A stretch of DNA of 64,000 nucleotides from CAZCEC01 sp964497615 (GCA_964497615.1 CAZCEC010000006.1:62001-126000), one strand, 5' to 3'; shown: positions 22,202 through 31,170, counted from the stretch's first letter. Made by a program: numbers and translations. The notes: generated by a model not told the origin, from the sequence alone.

Positions 22202-23250
22202 GGTTCCAGGCTCCTTTGATAGATGGCGTTCACCAATTCCCGGGCGGCGCTCCCCGGGTCCTGCTGACGCGCTGCCACCCGTTCCAGGGTGCGGGCCAGC
22301 GCCGCCGGGCCCACCCGGTGGCGCAGGTCCGCCAGCAGATAGTCGCGCAGCCGCGCCTCCAGCTCGTGGGCCAGCCGCTCGCGCTCGCGCCGGCGCAATT
22401 CGCCGCTGGTCTCCAGGTGCGTGCGATGCCGGTCCAGGGCTTCCAGCAGCGCTTCCAGCCCTTCGCCCTTCACCGCCACCGTGGACACAATCGGCGGGAC
22501 CCACGCTTCGTCCGGCGTCTCCGGCGCTTCCACTGACTCTGGCCCATGTCCGCGGCCAGCGTGCGCCCCGTCCGCGTTGGTCCAGCGGCGGGCGGCGGGG
22601 TGCGCCAGGTCCAGCGAGGCTCGCAGGGCGCGGCGCGCGGCTTCCGCGCCCGGCTGGTCGGCCTTGTTCACCACCAGGATGTCGGCCGCTTCCAGCAGGC
22701 CGGCCTTGATGGCCTGCACATCGTCGCCCAGGCCCGGCGCTTCGACAACGACGGTGGTGTGGGCGGCGCGGGCAATGTCCACCTCGCTCTGGCCCGCGCC
22801 CACCGTCTCGATCAGGACGACGTCGTAGCCGGCCGCGTCGAGCACATTGACCACATCCGCCGTCGTCCGCGCCAGTCCGCCCAGCGTGCCGCGGCTGGCC
22901 ATGGACCGGATGAAGATGCCGGGGTCGCCGGCCAGGTCGCGCATGCGAATGCGGTCGCCCAGGATGGCGCCGCCGGTGAAAGGGCTGCTGGGGTCCACTG
23001 CCACAATCGCCACGGTCGCGGGCGCGCGGCCGGCCCCATCGCCCTGCCGCAGCCGCTTGGCGAGTTCATTTACCAGGCTGCTCTTGCCGCTGCCGGGCGG
23101 TCCCGTAATGCCCACCCGGCGCGCGCGGCCCGTATGCGCGAACAGGGTTCTCAGCGCCTGGCCGGCCGCCTCGGTGCCATTCTCCACCTGCGTCAGCAGG
23201 CGCGCCAGCGCCCGCCGGTCGCCAGCCAGAATCGCGGACGGATCGATCAT
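22198..23250 (-). CDS. meaB: MeaB/ArgK-type G-protein chaperone of B12-dependent mutase
   Basis: MeaB-type GTPases guard adenosylcobalamin mutases by gating cofactor loading and ejecting damaged cofactor. The P-loop is GPPGSGKSS (residues 50-58), followed by VDPSSPFTGGAILGDRIRM, ETVGAGQSEVDIA and the base-recognition motif VNKAD, all standard for the family. Residues from about 285 form the C-terminal dimerisation arm. Length 350 aa is normal. It begins 7 bases after the mutase small-subunit gene and overlaps the GNAT gene, so a three-gene operon is clear. Confidence 0.96.
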   Translation of the reverse strand: MIDPSAILAGDRRALARLLTQVENGTEAAGQALRTLFAHTGRARRVGITGPPGSGKSSLVNELAKRLRQGDGAGRAPATVAIVAVDPSSPFTGGAILGDRIRMRDLAGDPGIFIRSMASRGTLGGLARTTADVVNVLDAAGYDVVLIETVGAGQSEVDIARAAHTTVVVEAPGLGDDVQAIKAGLLEAADILVVNKADQPGAEAARRALRASLDLAHPAARRWTNADGAHAGRGHGPESVEAPETPDEAWVPPIVSTVAVKGEGLEALLEALDRHRTHLETSGELRRRERERLAHELEARLRDYLLADLRHRVGPAALARTLERVAARQQDPGSAARELVNAIYQRSLEP

Positions 23251-23257
23251 CCGGCCC

Positions 23258-23701
23258 TCAGCGATCGGTCCCGGTCGCCGGTCGTCCGTCGTCGGTCGTC
23301 GCCGTTACGCTCGTCCGCACGGCTGCGATGATGCTCTCCGTGCTGGCCCCCGGCCCAAAGATGCCGGCCACGCCCATCTGCTTGAGCACCGGCACATCTT
23401 CGTCGGGGATGATGCCGCCCAGGAACAGCCGCACGTCGTCCAGCCCGTTGGCGCGCAGCAGCTCCAGCACGCGCGGCACGAGCGCCATGTGCGCGCCCGA
23501 CAGGATGGATAGCCCCACCACCGCCACGTCTTCCTGCAGCGCGGCCTCGGCGATCATCTCGGGCGTCTGCCGCAGGCCGGTGTAGATCACTTCCATCCCG
23601 GCGTCGCGCAGCGCACGGGCAATTACCTTGGCGCCCCGGTCGTGTCCGTCCAGGCCGGGTTTGGCCACCAGCACGCGGATTTTGGTTTCAGTTTCAGGCA
23701 T
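23258..23701 (-). CDS. B12-binding small subunit of acyl-CoA mutase (IcmB/McmA2-like)
   Basis: This 147-aa protein is the cobalamin-binding subunit that pairs with a large subunit such as that at 2-1621. The base-off/His-on motif DGHDRG gives Asp18, His20 and Gly23, with His20 as the cobalt ligand. The second motif GLSILSGAH and the third LFLGGIIP follow. The length of about 135 aa plus a tail matches stand-alone small subunits. The last roughly 14 residues (TTDDGRPATGTDR) are encoded by a GACGAC-type repeat (23264-23305) and probably arose by repeat insertion at the 3' end. A -10 (TATAAT on minus) is at 23737-23742. Confidence 0.95.
   Translation of the reverse strand: MPETETKIRVLVAKPGLDGHDRGAKVIARALRDAGMEVIYTGLRQTPEMIAEAALQEDVAVVGLSILSGAHMALVPRVLELLRANGLDDVRLFLGGIIPDEDVPVLKQMGVAGIFGPGASTESIIAAVRTSVTATTDDGRPATGTDR
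23264..23305 (-). repeat. GACGAC/GACCG-unit repeat forming the 3' end of the mutase small-subunit gene
   Basis: Degenerate tandem units of 6-7 bases read GACGACC, GACGACG, GACGACC, GGCGACC on the minus strand and encode the non-conserved C-terminal tail. The composition resembles the GACGAAG-type units at 35630-35698 and 60732-60768. Confidence 0.5.
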
Positions 23702-23736
23702 GGGCGTTGGCTTTGGATGATGTCGGAACTCTTGCG

Positions 23737-23742
23737 ATTATA
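23737..23742 (-). promoter_or_regulatory. -10 element of the mutase small subunit-meaB-GNAT operon
   Basis: A perfect TATAAT on the minus strand lies 36 bases before the first start codon of the operon. No good -35 box is visible. Confidence 0.4.
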
Positions 23743-23878
23743 CCGCAGCGCGGCTGATCGAGCCGCCCAGCAGCGGCAGCGCCGCACCCCGGCCGGCCCG
23801 GGGTGGGGTGCGCAGCGCTTGACGCCGGCCGGTGCTGCCATATACTCAGCCCTGACTCGTCAGACATGACCAAACTAA

Positions 23879-24249
23879 TCAGGCAAACGCCCCAGCCGGC
23901 GGGTCTTCAGCCGGACCGCAACTGGCGAGGACCAGTGCCAGCAGTTGCTCCGCGCCAACTTGAGCGCCTGGCTGACGGCCTACTTTCCAGGCGACGCCGG
24001 CCTGGCGTTTGTTGACACGCTGCCCGCGGCTGAGGCTCACGCGCGCTTGCTTGTCCGCCGCACCGCGCTCGAGACCGCCCTGGCCGCCGCCCGGGCGTGC
24101 CCGACCATGGCGGCAGCCTGCAGTGGGTCAGTGAGCATCAGATCCACCACCTTAGCGCCGAACTGGCCTGGCTCGACAGCCGCCTGGCGAAACTGGCGGC
24201 CCGCCGTGCCAGGCGCAAGCCTGCGCGGGCGCCGCGCCCCAAAGCCTGA
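23879..24249 (+). pseudogene. Decayed PadR-family transcriptional regulator
   Basis: Read from 23879, the frame gives the wing of a PadR winged helix (RPSRRVFSRTATGEDQ) and then AYFPGDAGLAFVDTLPAAEA and a Leu/Arg-rich helix. At about 24085-24103 the frame shifts by one base, and the sequence continues as HGGSLQWVSEHQIHHL and SAELAWLDSRLAKLAA, the usual C-terminal PadR helix, ending in TGA at 24247-24249. The N-terminal helices that should precede are missing, and a stop (TAA, 23876-23878) lies directly upstream. PadR regulators commonly control adjacent efflux pumps, and an MFS exporter starts 53 bases downstream. The rest of the 23702-24302 gap holds nothing else I can identify. Confidence 0.7.
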
Positions 24250-24302
24250 CCCAGCGCCGCCAGCCTGGCAGGACCAACTGACCCTTTGGATAGACCGGAC
24301 CT

Positions 24303-25670
24303 ATGACTACCTCTGACACATCTGCTGCTAGCGGCGACAAGCTCGACTTCCGCCGCATCTTGCCCATCTTTGTCATCGTCCTGATTGACTTGCTGGGTCT
24401 CACCATCATCATTCCGCTCTTGCCCTTGTATGCGGCCTCGTTTCGGGCCGATGCGCTCACCATCGGCCTCCTGGGGGCAGCCTACCCCGTGATGCAATTT
24501 GCCGGCGCGCCTCTGCTTGGGCGCCTCTCAGACCGCTACGGGCGCAGGCCGGTGCTGCTCATTAGCCAGGCCGGCACACTCGTGGGCTTCATCGTGCTTG
24601 GCCTGGCCAACAGCTTGTGGCTGCTCTTCCTGGCGCGGATTTTGGATGGCCTTTCTGGGGCCAACATCTCCACGGCACAGGCCGCCATCGCCGACAGCAC
24701 CACCGAAAAAACGCGCACCCAGGGTCTGGGCCTCATTGGCGCGGCCTTTGGCTTGGGTTTCATCATTGGCCCGGTGATCGCCTTTGTCTCACTGCAAGCC
24801 AGCGGCAATAACTACCACGTGCCAGCCTTTGTGGCGGCTGGCTTCTCGGCGCTGTCCATCTTGCTCACCTGGCTGTGGCTGCCCGAAACCCACCCCGTAG
24901 AAAAGCGCGGCGCCGCCAAGAGTCAGGTCGCACTAGGCCCGGGCGCCATGCTCCGGGCCATCGGCCATCCGCAGGTCGGCCTGCTGCTGGTGCTTATCTT
25001 CGCGCAGCAGATTGCGTTCGGCGGCTTCGAGCAATTGCTGGCGCTGTTCACCCTCAGCCGGCTGGGCCTGAATGCCTCTGGCAACGCCGTGATCTTCGTC
25101 TTTGTGGGCGTCATTGTCGTGGCCGTGCAGGGCGGCCTGGTGGGCAAGTGGAGCCGGCGCTGGGGCGACCGCCGCCTCATCTACGCCGGACTAGGTTTGC
25201 TGGCCGCCGGACTGACCTTCACTGCGCTGACACCTCGCCAGCCGCTCCCGGGGTATTCCCAGGCTGCCCTCACCGAGGAACTGGCTGCCAGCGGGAATCT
25301 GGACCCAACCGCCAGCGACTTGCCGATCGCCCTGCCACCCGACGACAACCTGGGCTGGTTTGGTCTGGCCTGGATCCTGGCAGCCATGGTGCCCGCCTCC
25401 ATCGGCGGCGGCATCCTCCAGCCGAGCATCAACAGCCTGATCACCAAACGCGTGTCCGCCGATGACGTGGGCGGCACCCTGGGCATCTCCTCGGCCTTCC
25501 TCAGCGCGGCCAATGCGCTGGCACCGCTGCTGGGCGGGGCCATCTTCCAGGGGTTGGGCGCCTCGGCGCCCTTCCTGCTGGGCGGCGCGCTGATGGGCGC
25601 ACTGCTGCTGGCTGCGCTGCGGCTGCTGAGGCCAGGGCGGGAGGCACAGGCACCCGCCCTGCCGCACTAA
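24303..25670 (+). CDS. MFS drug exporter, DHA1/TetA-like
   Basis: A 455-aa proton-coupled transporter with about 12 hydrophobic segments. The first helix contains the IDLLGLTIIIPLLP signature, and MFS motif A appears as GRLSDRYGRRPVL between helices 2 and 3. Helix 5 carries GAAFGLGFIIGPVI, typical of antiporter motif C. A soluble Pro/Asp-rich loop (about residues 310-350) is longer than usual. The likely role is export of a drug or metabolite. The decayed PadR-type gene just upstream was probably its regulator, so control may now be lost. Confidence 0.9.
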   Translation: MTTSDTSAASGDKLDFRRILPIFVIVLIDLLGLTIIIPLLPLYAASFRADALTIGLLGAAYPVMQFAGAPLLGRLSDRYGRRPVLLISQAGTLVGFIVLGLANSLWLLFLARILDGLSGANISTAQAAIADSTTEKTRTQGLGLIGAAFGLGFIIGPVIAFVSLQASGNNYHVPAFVAAGFSALSILLTWLWLPETHPVEKRGAAKSQVALGPGAMLRAIGHPQVGLLLVLIFAQQIAFGGFEQLLALFTLSRLGLNASGNAVIFVFVGVIVVAVQGGLVGKWSRRWGDRRLIYAGLGLLAAGLTFTALTPRQPLPGYSQAALTEELAASGNLDPTASDLPIALPPDDNLGWFGLAWILAAMVPASIGGGILQPSINSLITKRVSADDVGGTLGISSAFLSAANALAPLLGGAIFQGLGASAPFLLGGALMGALLLAALRLLRPGREAQAPALPH

Positions 25671-25671
25671 C

Positions 25672-25699
25672 TTGCTTCAAACCTAGTTTTGCCTAGAAT
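25672..25699 (+). promoter_or_regulatory. Promoter of the multi-GAF histidine kinase gene, leaderless
   Basis: TTGCTT (25672-25677) and TAGAAT (25694-25699) are separated by 16 bases, and the ATG at 25707 follows after 7 bases, so the transcript would be leaderless. The -35 starts just after the MFS stop codon. Confidence 0.5.
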
Positions 25700-25706
25700 C
25701 GGCGGC

Positions 25707-28700
25707 ATGGCGTCTACGACTTCCACCGCCGAACCCTTGGGCAGTTCGTCCTCCGAGGCTGCCCCCGAACGCCGCGCCTTTTGGGACCGCTTTGGCCGCG
25801 GCGCGGTGCTGGTGGTGCTGCCCCTGGCGCTGGGCCTCTATCTCATCGCCACGCCCCTGCTGGCCTTCCGCACCCTCCGCCAGCCTTTCTTGGGCGGCTT
25901 CGTGGAGCATACCCTGCTCTTCAATGACTACGGCGCCGCGGGTCCCAACCAATTGCCCGCCTTCGCGGCTGGCGCTCAGCCAGGTGACCCCCTGCTGAGG
26001 GTGGATGGGGCGCGCGTGGATTCGGCCAGCGACATCGCCGCCGTCTTGTCGCGCAAGTTGGTGGGTGATTCGATCACCCTGACGCTTGGGCCCGCAGGCG
26101 CCGCCGAGCGTGACATCACCGTGCCGCTCACGGTCTTTCCCGCCCGCGAGTTCATGGCGCTGTTCGCGGTGCCGTACTTCGTGGGGCTCGTCTACCTGGT
26201 CATCGGTCTGGTCGTCTTCTGGCTGCGCCGCCACGAGGTGGCCGGGCGCGCCTTCGTCCTCTTCTGTACTGCCGCCGCCGTCGGGCTGGGCGGCATCCTG
26301 GACCTGTACACCACCCACTGGTTCACCTGGGCCTGGACCCTGGCCGTGCCCGGTGCGGGCGCCAGCCTGATGACCCTCAGCCTGGTCTTCCCGCAGGAAG
26401 TGCGCTTCGTCCGGCGCTGGCCGGGTCTGCGGGTGCTGCCCTTTGTCCCCTGGCTGGCCCTGGCCGGCTTTGCGCTGTTCACCCTGTACCAGCCGGGCGC
26501 CGTTCACACTAGCGGCTATATTGGCGCCTGGCTGTACTGCTATCTCTACCTCGGCGCGGGCATCCTGGCCTTCCTGCTCATGCAGGCCTACCGGCGCGTC
26601 CTCAGCCCGTCGCCCATCGTCCGCCAGCAAAGCCAGGTCATCCTCATCGGCGCCGTTGTGGCCTTTGCGCTGCTCCTCATCTGGACCCTCCAGCCCCTGT
26701 TCATCGCCGACACCGCCCCGCTCAATGCCGCCCGCGATCTGCCCCTGCTGGTGGTCTTCCCCGCGGTGGTCGCCTTTGCCATCCTGCGCTACCGCCTGCT
26801 GGATGCCGACTACGTCACTTCGCAGTTGCTGCTCTATGCCGGGGTGGCGGTGCTGGCCCTGGCCGCCTACGGCCTGATCCTCACCGGCTTCAGCCTGCTG
26901 GCGGGCGCGATGCTGCCGGCCAATAATCCGCTGGTTGTGGGGCTCACCGTGTTCCTGTTGGTGGCGGCCTTCAACCCGGTGCGCGAGCGCCTGCAAACCC
27001 TGATCAACAACACCTTCTTCCGCGGCCAGCGCGCCTATCGCCAGCGGCTGGAGGCCTTTGGCCGGGCCCTCACCCGCGCCGAGACCCTGGCCGACATCGC
27101 CCGCGCCTTGCAGGAGCAGCTCGACGGCGCCCTCCGTCCCGCTCATCTGCATCTCTACCTTAAAGATTCGGTCAACGACGACTACGCCGCCTTTCAGGAC
27201 GGTAACGGCGCAGGGGGGCAGGGGAGCGGGAGGGCGGCTTCGTTTTCCACGGCCACACCTACACACACACACACCGAACTCCGCTTCCCCGCCGCCAGCG
27301 CCCTGGCCGCCGCCCTGGCCCGCGACCGGGCTGCCGTTTACCTGACTCCCGATACGCCCCTGCCGGCGTCGCTGCACAGTGACCGGGCGCGGCTGGCCGT
27401 GCTCGGCTCCGCCATTTATGCGCCGCTGCCGGGCCAGAGCGGCCTGGCGGGTTGGCTGGCCGCGGGTCCCAAGCTCTCGGGCCAGCCCTACACCCGCGAC
27501 GACCTGCGTTTTGTGGAGGCCCTGGCGGATCAGGCCGCCCTGGCCGTCGAGCGCGCCACCGTCACCAGCGACCTGGAGCGCCGGGTACGCGAGTTGAACG
27601 TGCTCAGCCAGGTATCGCAAGCCGTCAGCTTTACCCTCAACTACGACGACCTGCTGGAGCTCATCTATGCCCAGGCCAGCAAGGTGGTGCCGGCCCGCAA
27701 CTTCTACCTGCTGCTCAACGATACGCAGACCAACACCTTCAGCTTCGCCTTCTACCTGGAAGACGACGAGCGCCACAACGCCGAGGAGAACAAGCCCTGG
27801 CCCATTGGCCGCGGCCTCGAAACCGAGGTCTGGCGAACTGGTCAGCCCATCCGCACCGACGACTACGTGGCCGAGTGCCGCCGCCGCGGCCTGCCCCCGC
27901 GCACCCGGCGCAGCGAACGCCTGGCCTGGATGGGGGTGCCCCTCAACGCTGGCGCCGAGACCGTGGGCGTGATGGCCGTGGCCGCCGCTGGGCAGGAGGC
28001 TGTCTTCACCGAGGACCAACTCAAGATCTTCTGGGCCATCGCCGATCAGGCCGCCTCGGCCATCGTCAAGGCGCAGCTCTTCCAGAAGGCGGAGGAGCGC
28101 GCCCGGCAACTGGCCACCCTGAACGAGGTGAGCACCACCATGGCCGAGAGCCTGGCCCTGGACCCGATGCTGGAACGCATCATGCAGTCGTCCATGAGCA
28201 TTTTGGGCTGCGAGGCCGGCAGCTTGTTCCTGATCGACGATGAGACCGGCGAGTACATCTTCCGTGTGGCCGCCGGGCCGGTGGGGCAGGACCTGGTGGG
28301 CATGCGCATCGCGCCGGGCAAGGGCTTTGTGGGCGAGGCTATCGAGTCGGCCAGCGTGCTCATCGTCAACGATGTGCAGAACGACCCACGCTGGTTCCGC
28401 GGCACCGACGCCGGCACCGGCTTCGTCACCCGCGCGCTGATGGTGGTGCCCCTGCGCCGCGGCGAGCGCACCCTGGGCGCGCTGGAGGTCATCAACAAGC
28501 GCAGCGGCGCGCCGTTCAACGACGAAGACCGCAACCTGCTGGCGGCCTTCGCCGGCCAGGCCGCCGTCGCTATCGAGAATGCCCGCCTGTTCGCGCAGAC
28601 CGACCAGGCCCTCAGCGACCGCGTGGCCGAGCTGTCGGTGATGCAGCGTATTGACCGCGAGCTGAACACCGCGCTGGACGTGCAGCGGGTGATGGACCTG

Positions 28701-29834
28701 ACCCTGGACTGGGCCATGAAGAACACCCAGGCCTCGGCCGGCTCGGTGGGCATGGTTTCGGAGGCGGGCATCACCATCATCGCCACCCGCGGCTACGGCG
28801 ACACCGTCGAGCAGCTGCGCGACAAGCCGCTGTCCATCGAGCGCGGCATCATGGGCCGGGTCGTGCGCAGTGGCGAGCTGAACCTGGTGCGCGATGTGCG
28901 CGCCGACCGCGACTATCGCGGCATCCTGCCCGCCACCCGCTCTCAGCTCACCATCCCCATCATCCGCGAGGGCGCCGTCATCGGCCTGCTCAACCTGGAA
29001 AGCACCGAGCCGGATGGCTTCAGCGATGAGCAGGTCTCCTTCGTCACGCGCCTGCTCGACCACGCTTCCATTGCCATTACCAACGCCCGCCTGTATGCCG
29101 AGGTGAATACCGCCAACATCGCCAAGAGCGAGTTCGTGTCCGTGGCCGCGCATGAGCTCAAGACGCCCATGACGGCCATCAAGATGTCGGCCGAGTTGAT
29201 CCTGGCCGGCGCCGTGGGCCAGGTGAACGACACCCAGCGCCAGTTCCTGTCCACCATCGCCAGCAACCTGGACCGGATGACTACCATCGTCACCGACCTG
29301 AACGACGTCACCCGCATCGAGACGGGGCGGCTGAACCTGGACCTGCGCCCGCTGGCATTCCAGGACATCGTGGATCAGGTTCTGCACGGCACCCAGGGGC
29401 TGATCGCCGCCAAGCAGCAGGTCCTGAAGCTGGAGATTGAGCCGGACCTGCCGCCGGTGCTGGCCGACAGCGACCGGGCGGTCCAGGTGCTCACCAACCT
29501 GATGTCCAACGCCAACAAGTACACCCCGGATGGCGGCGGCATTACCCTGCGCGTCCGGGCGGTGCCGGCGGCCAGCAATGGGGCCGAGGCGCATGTGCAC
29601 GTCGCCGTGCAGGATACCGGCATCGGCATCTCGGCCGAGGACCAGCGCCGCTTGTTCAGCAAGTTCTTCCGCTCGGAAGACCGGGCCGCCCGCGACATGG
29701 CCTCCGGCACCGGCCTGGGCCTCAACATCGTTAAGAACCTGGTCGAGCTTCAGGGCGGCCGCATCTGGGTCGAGAGCGAGCTGCGGCGCGGCAGCACCTT
29801 CCATTTCACCCTGCCACTGGCGCCAGAACCATGA
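25707..29834 (+). CDS. Large sensor histidine kinase: PDZ-like, multi-TM and multiple GAF domains
   Basis: The 1375-aa protein has one N-terminal membrane segment (about residues 25-50), a PDZ-like extracellular domain (60-120, GAQPGDPLLRVDGARVDS), then about eight membrane helices (125-425). The cytoplasmic part holds four GAF-like units (about 450-625, 640-790, 800-970, 980-1135) and ends in a kinase core with H-box AAHELKTPM, N-box NANKYTPDGG, G1 DTGIGIS and G2 GTGLGLNI. It would autophosphorylate on His in response to external and internal signals. The start at 25707 is chosen over TTG 25689. A CA-dinucleotide run (about 27251-27272) lies inside the first GAF region. The next gene overlaps in ATGA. 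No response regulator is adjacent. Confidence 0.92.
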   Translation: MASTTSTAEPLGSSSSEAAPERRAFWDRFGRGAVLVVLPLALGLYLIATPLLAFRTLRQPFLGGFVEHTLLFNDYGAAGPNQLPAFAAGAQPGDPLLRVDGARVDSASDIAAVLSRKLVGDSITLTLGPAGAAERDITVPLTVFPAREFMALFAVPYFVGLVYLVIGLVVFWLRRHEVAGRAFVLFCTAAAVGLGGILDLYTTHWFTWAWTLAVPGAGASLMTLSLVFPQEVRFVRRWPGLRVLPFVPWLALAGFALFTLYQPGAVHTSGYIGAWLYCYLYLGAGILAFLLMQAYRRVLSPSPIVRQQSQVILIGAVVAFALLLIWTLQPLFIADTAPLNAARDLPLLVVFPAVVAFAILRYRLLDADYVTSQLLLYAGVAVLALAAYGLILTGFSLLAGAMLPANNPLVVGLTVFLLVAAFNPVRERLQTLINNTFFRGQRAYRQRLEAFGRALTRAETLADIARALQEQLDGALRPAHLHLYLKDSVNDDYAAFQDGNGAGGQGSGRAASFSTATPTHTHTELRFPAASALAAALARDRAAVYLTPDTPLPASLHSDRARLAVLGSAIYAPLPGQSGLAGWLAAGPKLSGQPYTRDDLRFVEALADQAALAVERATVTSDLERRVRELNVLSQVSQAVSFTLNYDDLLELIYAQASKVVPARNFYLLLNDTQTNTFSFAFYLEDDERHNAEENKPWPIGRGLETEVWRTGQPIRTDDYVAECRRRGLPPRTRRSERLAWMGVPLNAGAETVGVMAVAAAGQEAVFTEDQLKIFWAIADQAASAIVKAQLFQKAEERARQLATLNEVSTTMAESLALDPMLERIMQSSMSILGCEAGSLFLIDDETGEYIFRVAAGPVGQDLVGMRIAPGKGFVGEAIESASVLIVNDVQNDPRWFRGTDAGTGFVTRALMVVPLRRGERTLGALEVINKRSGAPFNDEDRNLLAAFAGQAAVAIENARLFAQTDQALSDRVAELSVMQRIDRELNTALDVQRVMDLTLDWAMKNTQASAGSVGMVSEAGITIIATRGYGDTVEQLRDKPLSIERGIMGRVVRSGELNLVRDVRADRDYRGILPATRSQLTIPIIREGAVIGLLNLESTEPDGFSDEQVSFVTRLLDHASIAITNARLYAEVNTANIAKSEFVSVAAHELKTPMTAIKMSAELILAGAVGQVNDTQRQFLSTIASNLDRMTTIVTDLNDVTRIETGRLNLDLRPLAFQDIVDQVLHGTQGLIAAKQQVLKLEIEPDLPPVLADSDRAVQVLTNLMSNANKYTPDGGGITLRVRAVPAASNGAEAHVHVAVQDTGIGISAEDQRRLFSKFFRSEDRAARDMASGTGLGLNIVKNLVELQGGRIWVESELRRGSTFHFTLPLAPEP

Positions 29835-31105
29835 TCGCGCAGCCGGCTGACAAAACCACCCTCCTGGCCCAGACCTTCGCCGGCCTGTCCGACGCCGAGT
29901 TGGAGGAACTGTCCAGCCTGACCGAGGTCAACCGCTACCCCGCCGATCATCTCCTGTGCCGGGAAGGCGCCTTTGAGGACACCTTCTACATCGTGGCCGA
30001 GGGCGAGGTGGTCATCACCAAGAAGGTCAGCGAGGCCGACGGCGAGCGGGTGCTGCGCCACATGACTGCCGGCGACTACGTGGGCGAGATGGCCCTGATT
30101 CAGAACGCGCCGCGCGCCGCCAGCGTGCGCACCCGCACCGCCTGCACCGTGCTGGAGATCGACAAGGCCGACTTCGAGGCCATCCTCAACCGCAGCCCGC
30201 GGCTGGCCATCAGCATCATCCGCACCACCCTCAACCGCATGCGGGCCAACGACCAGATGGCGATGGTCAGCGTGGCCCCGCGGCTCAACCCGATCCTNNN
30301 NNNNNNNATTGTGGACCTGCAGCGCACCAACCGCGTGCTGGCCCAACTCGACCGCAACAAGCTGGAGTTCATCCAGGTGGCGGCGCACGAGCTGCGCACC
30401 CCGCTGACCGTGATGAAGGGCTATCTCAACGTCATCAAGCAGGAGAACCGCCAGCCGGACAACGCCATGCTGGCCGCCGCGCTGGACGGCCTGAGCCGCG
30501 GCACGGAGCGCCTGCACGAAGTGGTCAACGCCATGCTCGACATCAGCCGCATTGACAGCGACACGGGCGGCCGGGTGCGGCTGGCGGCCGTGCCGGTCCC
30601 GCTCAAGAGCGTGGTCAACGACATCGTGCGGCGGCTGGAGGCCGACGCCGAGGACCGCCAGCTCCACATCCACATCCAGCACGCGTTCGACACCCCGGCC
30701 ATCAACGCCGACCCGACCCTGATCCAGAAGGCGGTCTATCACGTGGTCATCAACGCCATCAAGTACACTCCCGATGGCGGCCATATCACCGTCCGCACCC
30801 GGCCGGTGGTGCTGCCCACCGGCCGGCCCGGCGCCGAAATCAGCGTCAACGACAGCGGCATTGGGCTGGACCCTGAACACCACGAGCTGATCTTCGAGAA
30901 GTTCTACCAGGTTGGGTCGGTGGACCTGCACTCGTCGCATAAGACCATGTTCAAGGGCGGGGGGCCGGGGCTGGGCCTGGCCATCGCCCGCGGCGTCGTC
31001 CGCGCCCACGGCGGCCGCATCTGGGTGGAGAGCCCCGGCCACGACGAGGCCGCGCTGCCTGGCAGCACCTTCTATTTGCAGTTGCCGGTTGACCCGGCCC
31101 ATTGA
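29831..31105 (+). CDS. Histidine kinase with N-terminal cyclic-nucleotide-binding domain (contains 10-N gap)
   Basis: Residues 15-135 form a Crp-type cyclic-nucleotide-binding domain (REGAFEDTFYIVAEGEV, then GDYVGEMALIQNAPRAASVRT, with Arg in the phosphate cassette). This is followed by a coiled linker and a HisKA/HATPase core with H-box AAHELRTPLTV, N-box NAIKYTPDGG, G1 NDSGIGL and G2 GPGLGLAI. There are no membrane segments, so it is soluble. The start overlaps the preceding kinase stop in ATGA, so the pair is translationally coupled and likely acts together. Ten N at 30298-30307 fall in the linker; the frame is kept only if the gap is a multiple-compatible length, so its sequence is uncertain there. 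Confidence 0.9.
   Translation: MIAQPADKTTLLAQTFAGLSDAELEELSSLTEVNRYPADHLLCREGAFEDTFYIVAEGEVVITKKVSEADGERVLRHMTAGDYVGEMALIQNAPRAASVRTRTACTVLEIDKADFEAILNRSPRLAISIIRTTLNRMRANDQMAMVSVAPRLNPIXXXXIVDLQRTNRVLAQLDRNKLEFIQVAAHELRTPLTVMKGYLNVIKQENRQPDNAMLAAALDGLSRGTERLHEVVNAMLDISRIDSDTGGRVRLAAVPVPLKSVVNDIVRRLEADAEDRQLHIHIQHAFDTPAINADPTLIQKAVYHVVINAIKYTPDGGHITVRTRPVVLPTGRPGAEISVNDSGIGLDPEHHELIFEKFYQVGSVDLHSSHKTMFKGGGPGLGLAIARGVVRAHGGRIWVESPGHDEAALPGSTFYLQLPVDPAH
30298..30307. other. Assembly gap of 10 N
   Basis: Ten undetermined bases interrupt the linker of the cyclic-nucleotide-binding kinase. A round number of N is typical of a scaffold join, so the true length and the junction are uncertain. Confidence 0.95.
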
Positions 31106-31130
31106 CCGGCGAATCAGTCCCTGTTAGAAT
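31102..31130 (+). promoter_or_regulatory. Promoter of the toxin-antitoxin operon
   Basis: TTGACC (31102-31107) and TAGAAT (31125-31130) are spaced by exactly 17 bases. The -35 overlaps the stop region of the kinase gene. A short dyad GGAA-n4-TTCC (31143-31154) lies between the expected start of transcription and the antitoxin gene, a possible operator. Confidence 0.7.
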
Positions 31131-31170
31131 GTGGTCACATTAGGAACCACTTCCAATGGGAAGGCATCCC

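Noticed and set aside
25683..29804. A 1373-codon open frame on the minus strand opposite the large histidine kinase
   Set aside because: It has Gly/His/Gln/Ala-rich composition typical of antisense frames in GC-rich genes, while the plus strand encodes clear kinase domains.
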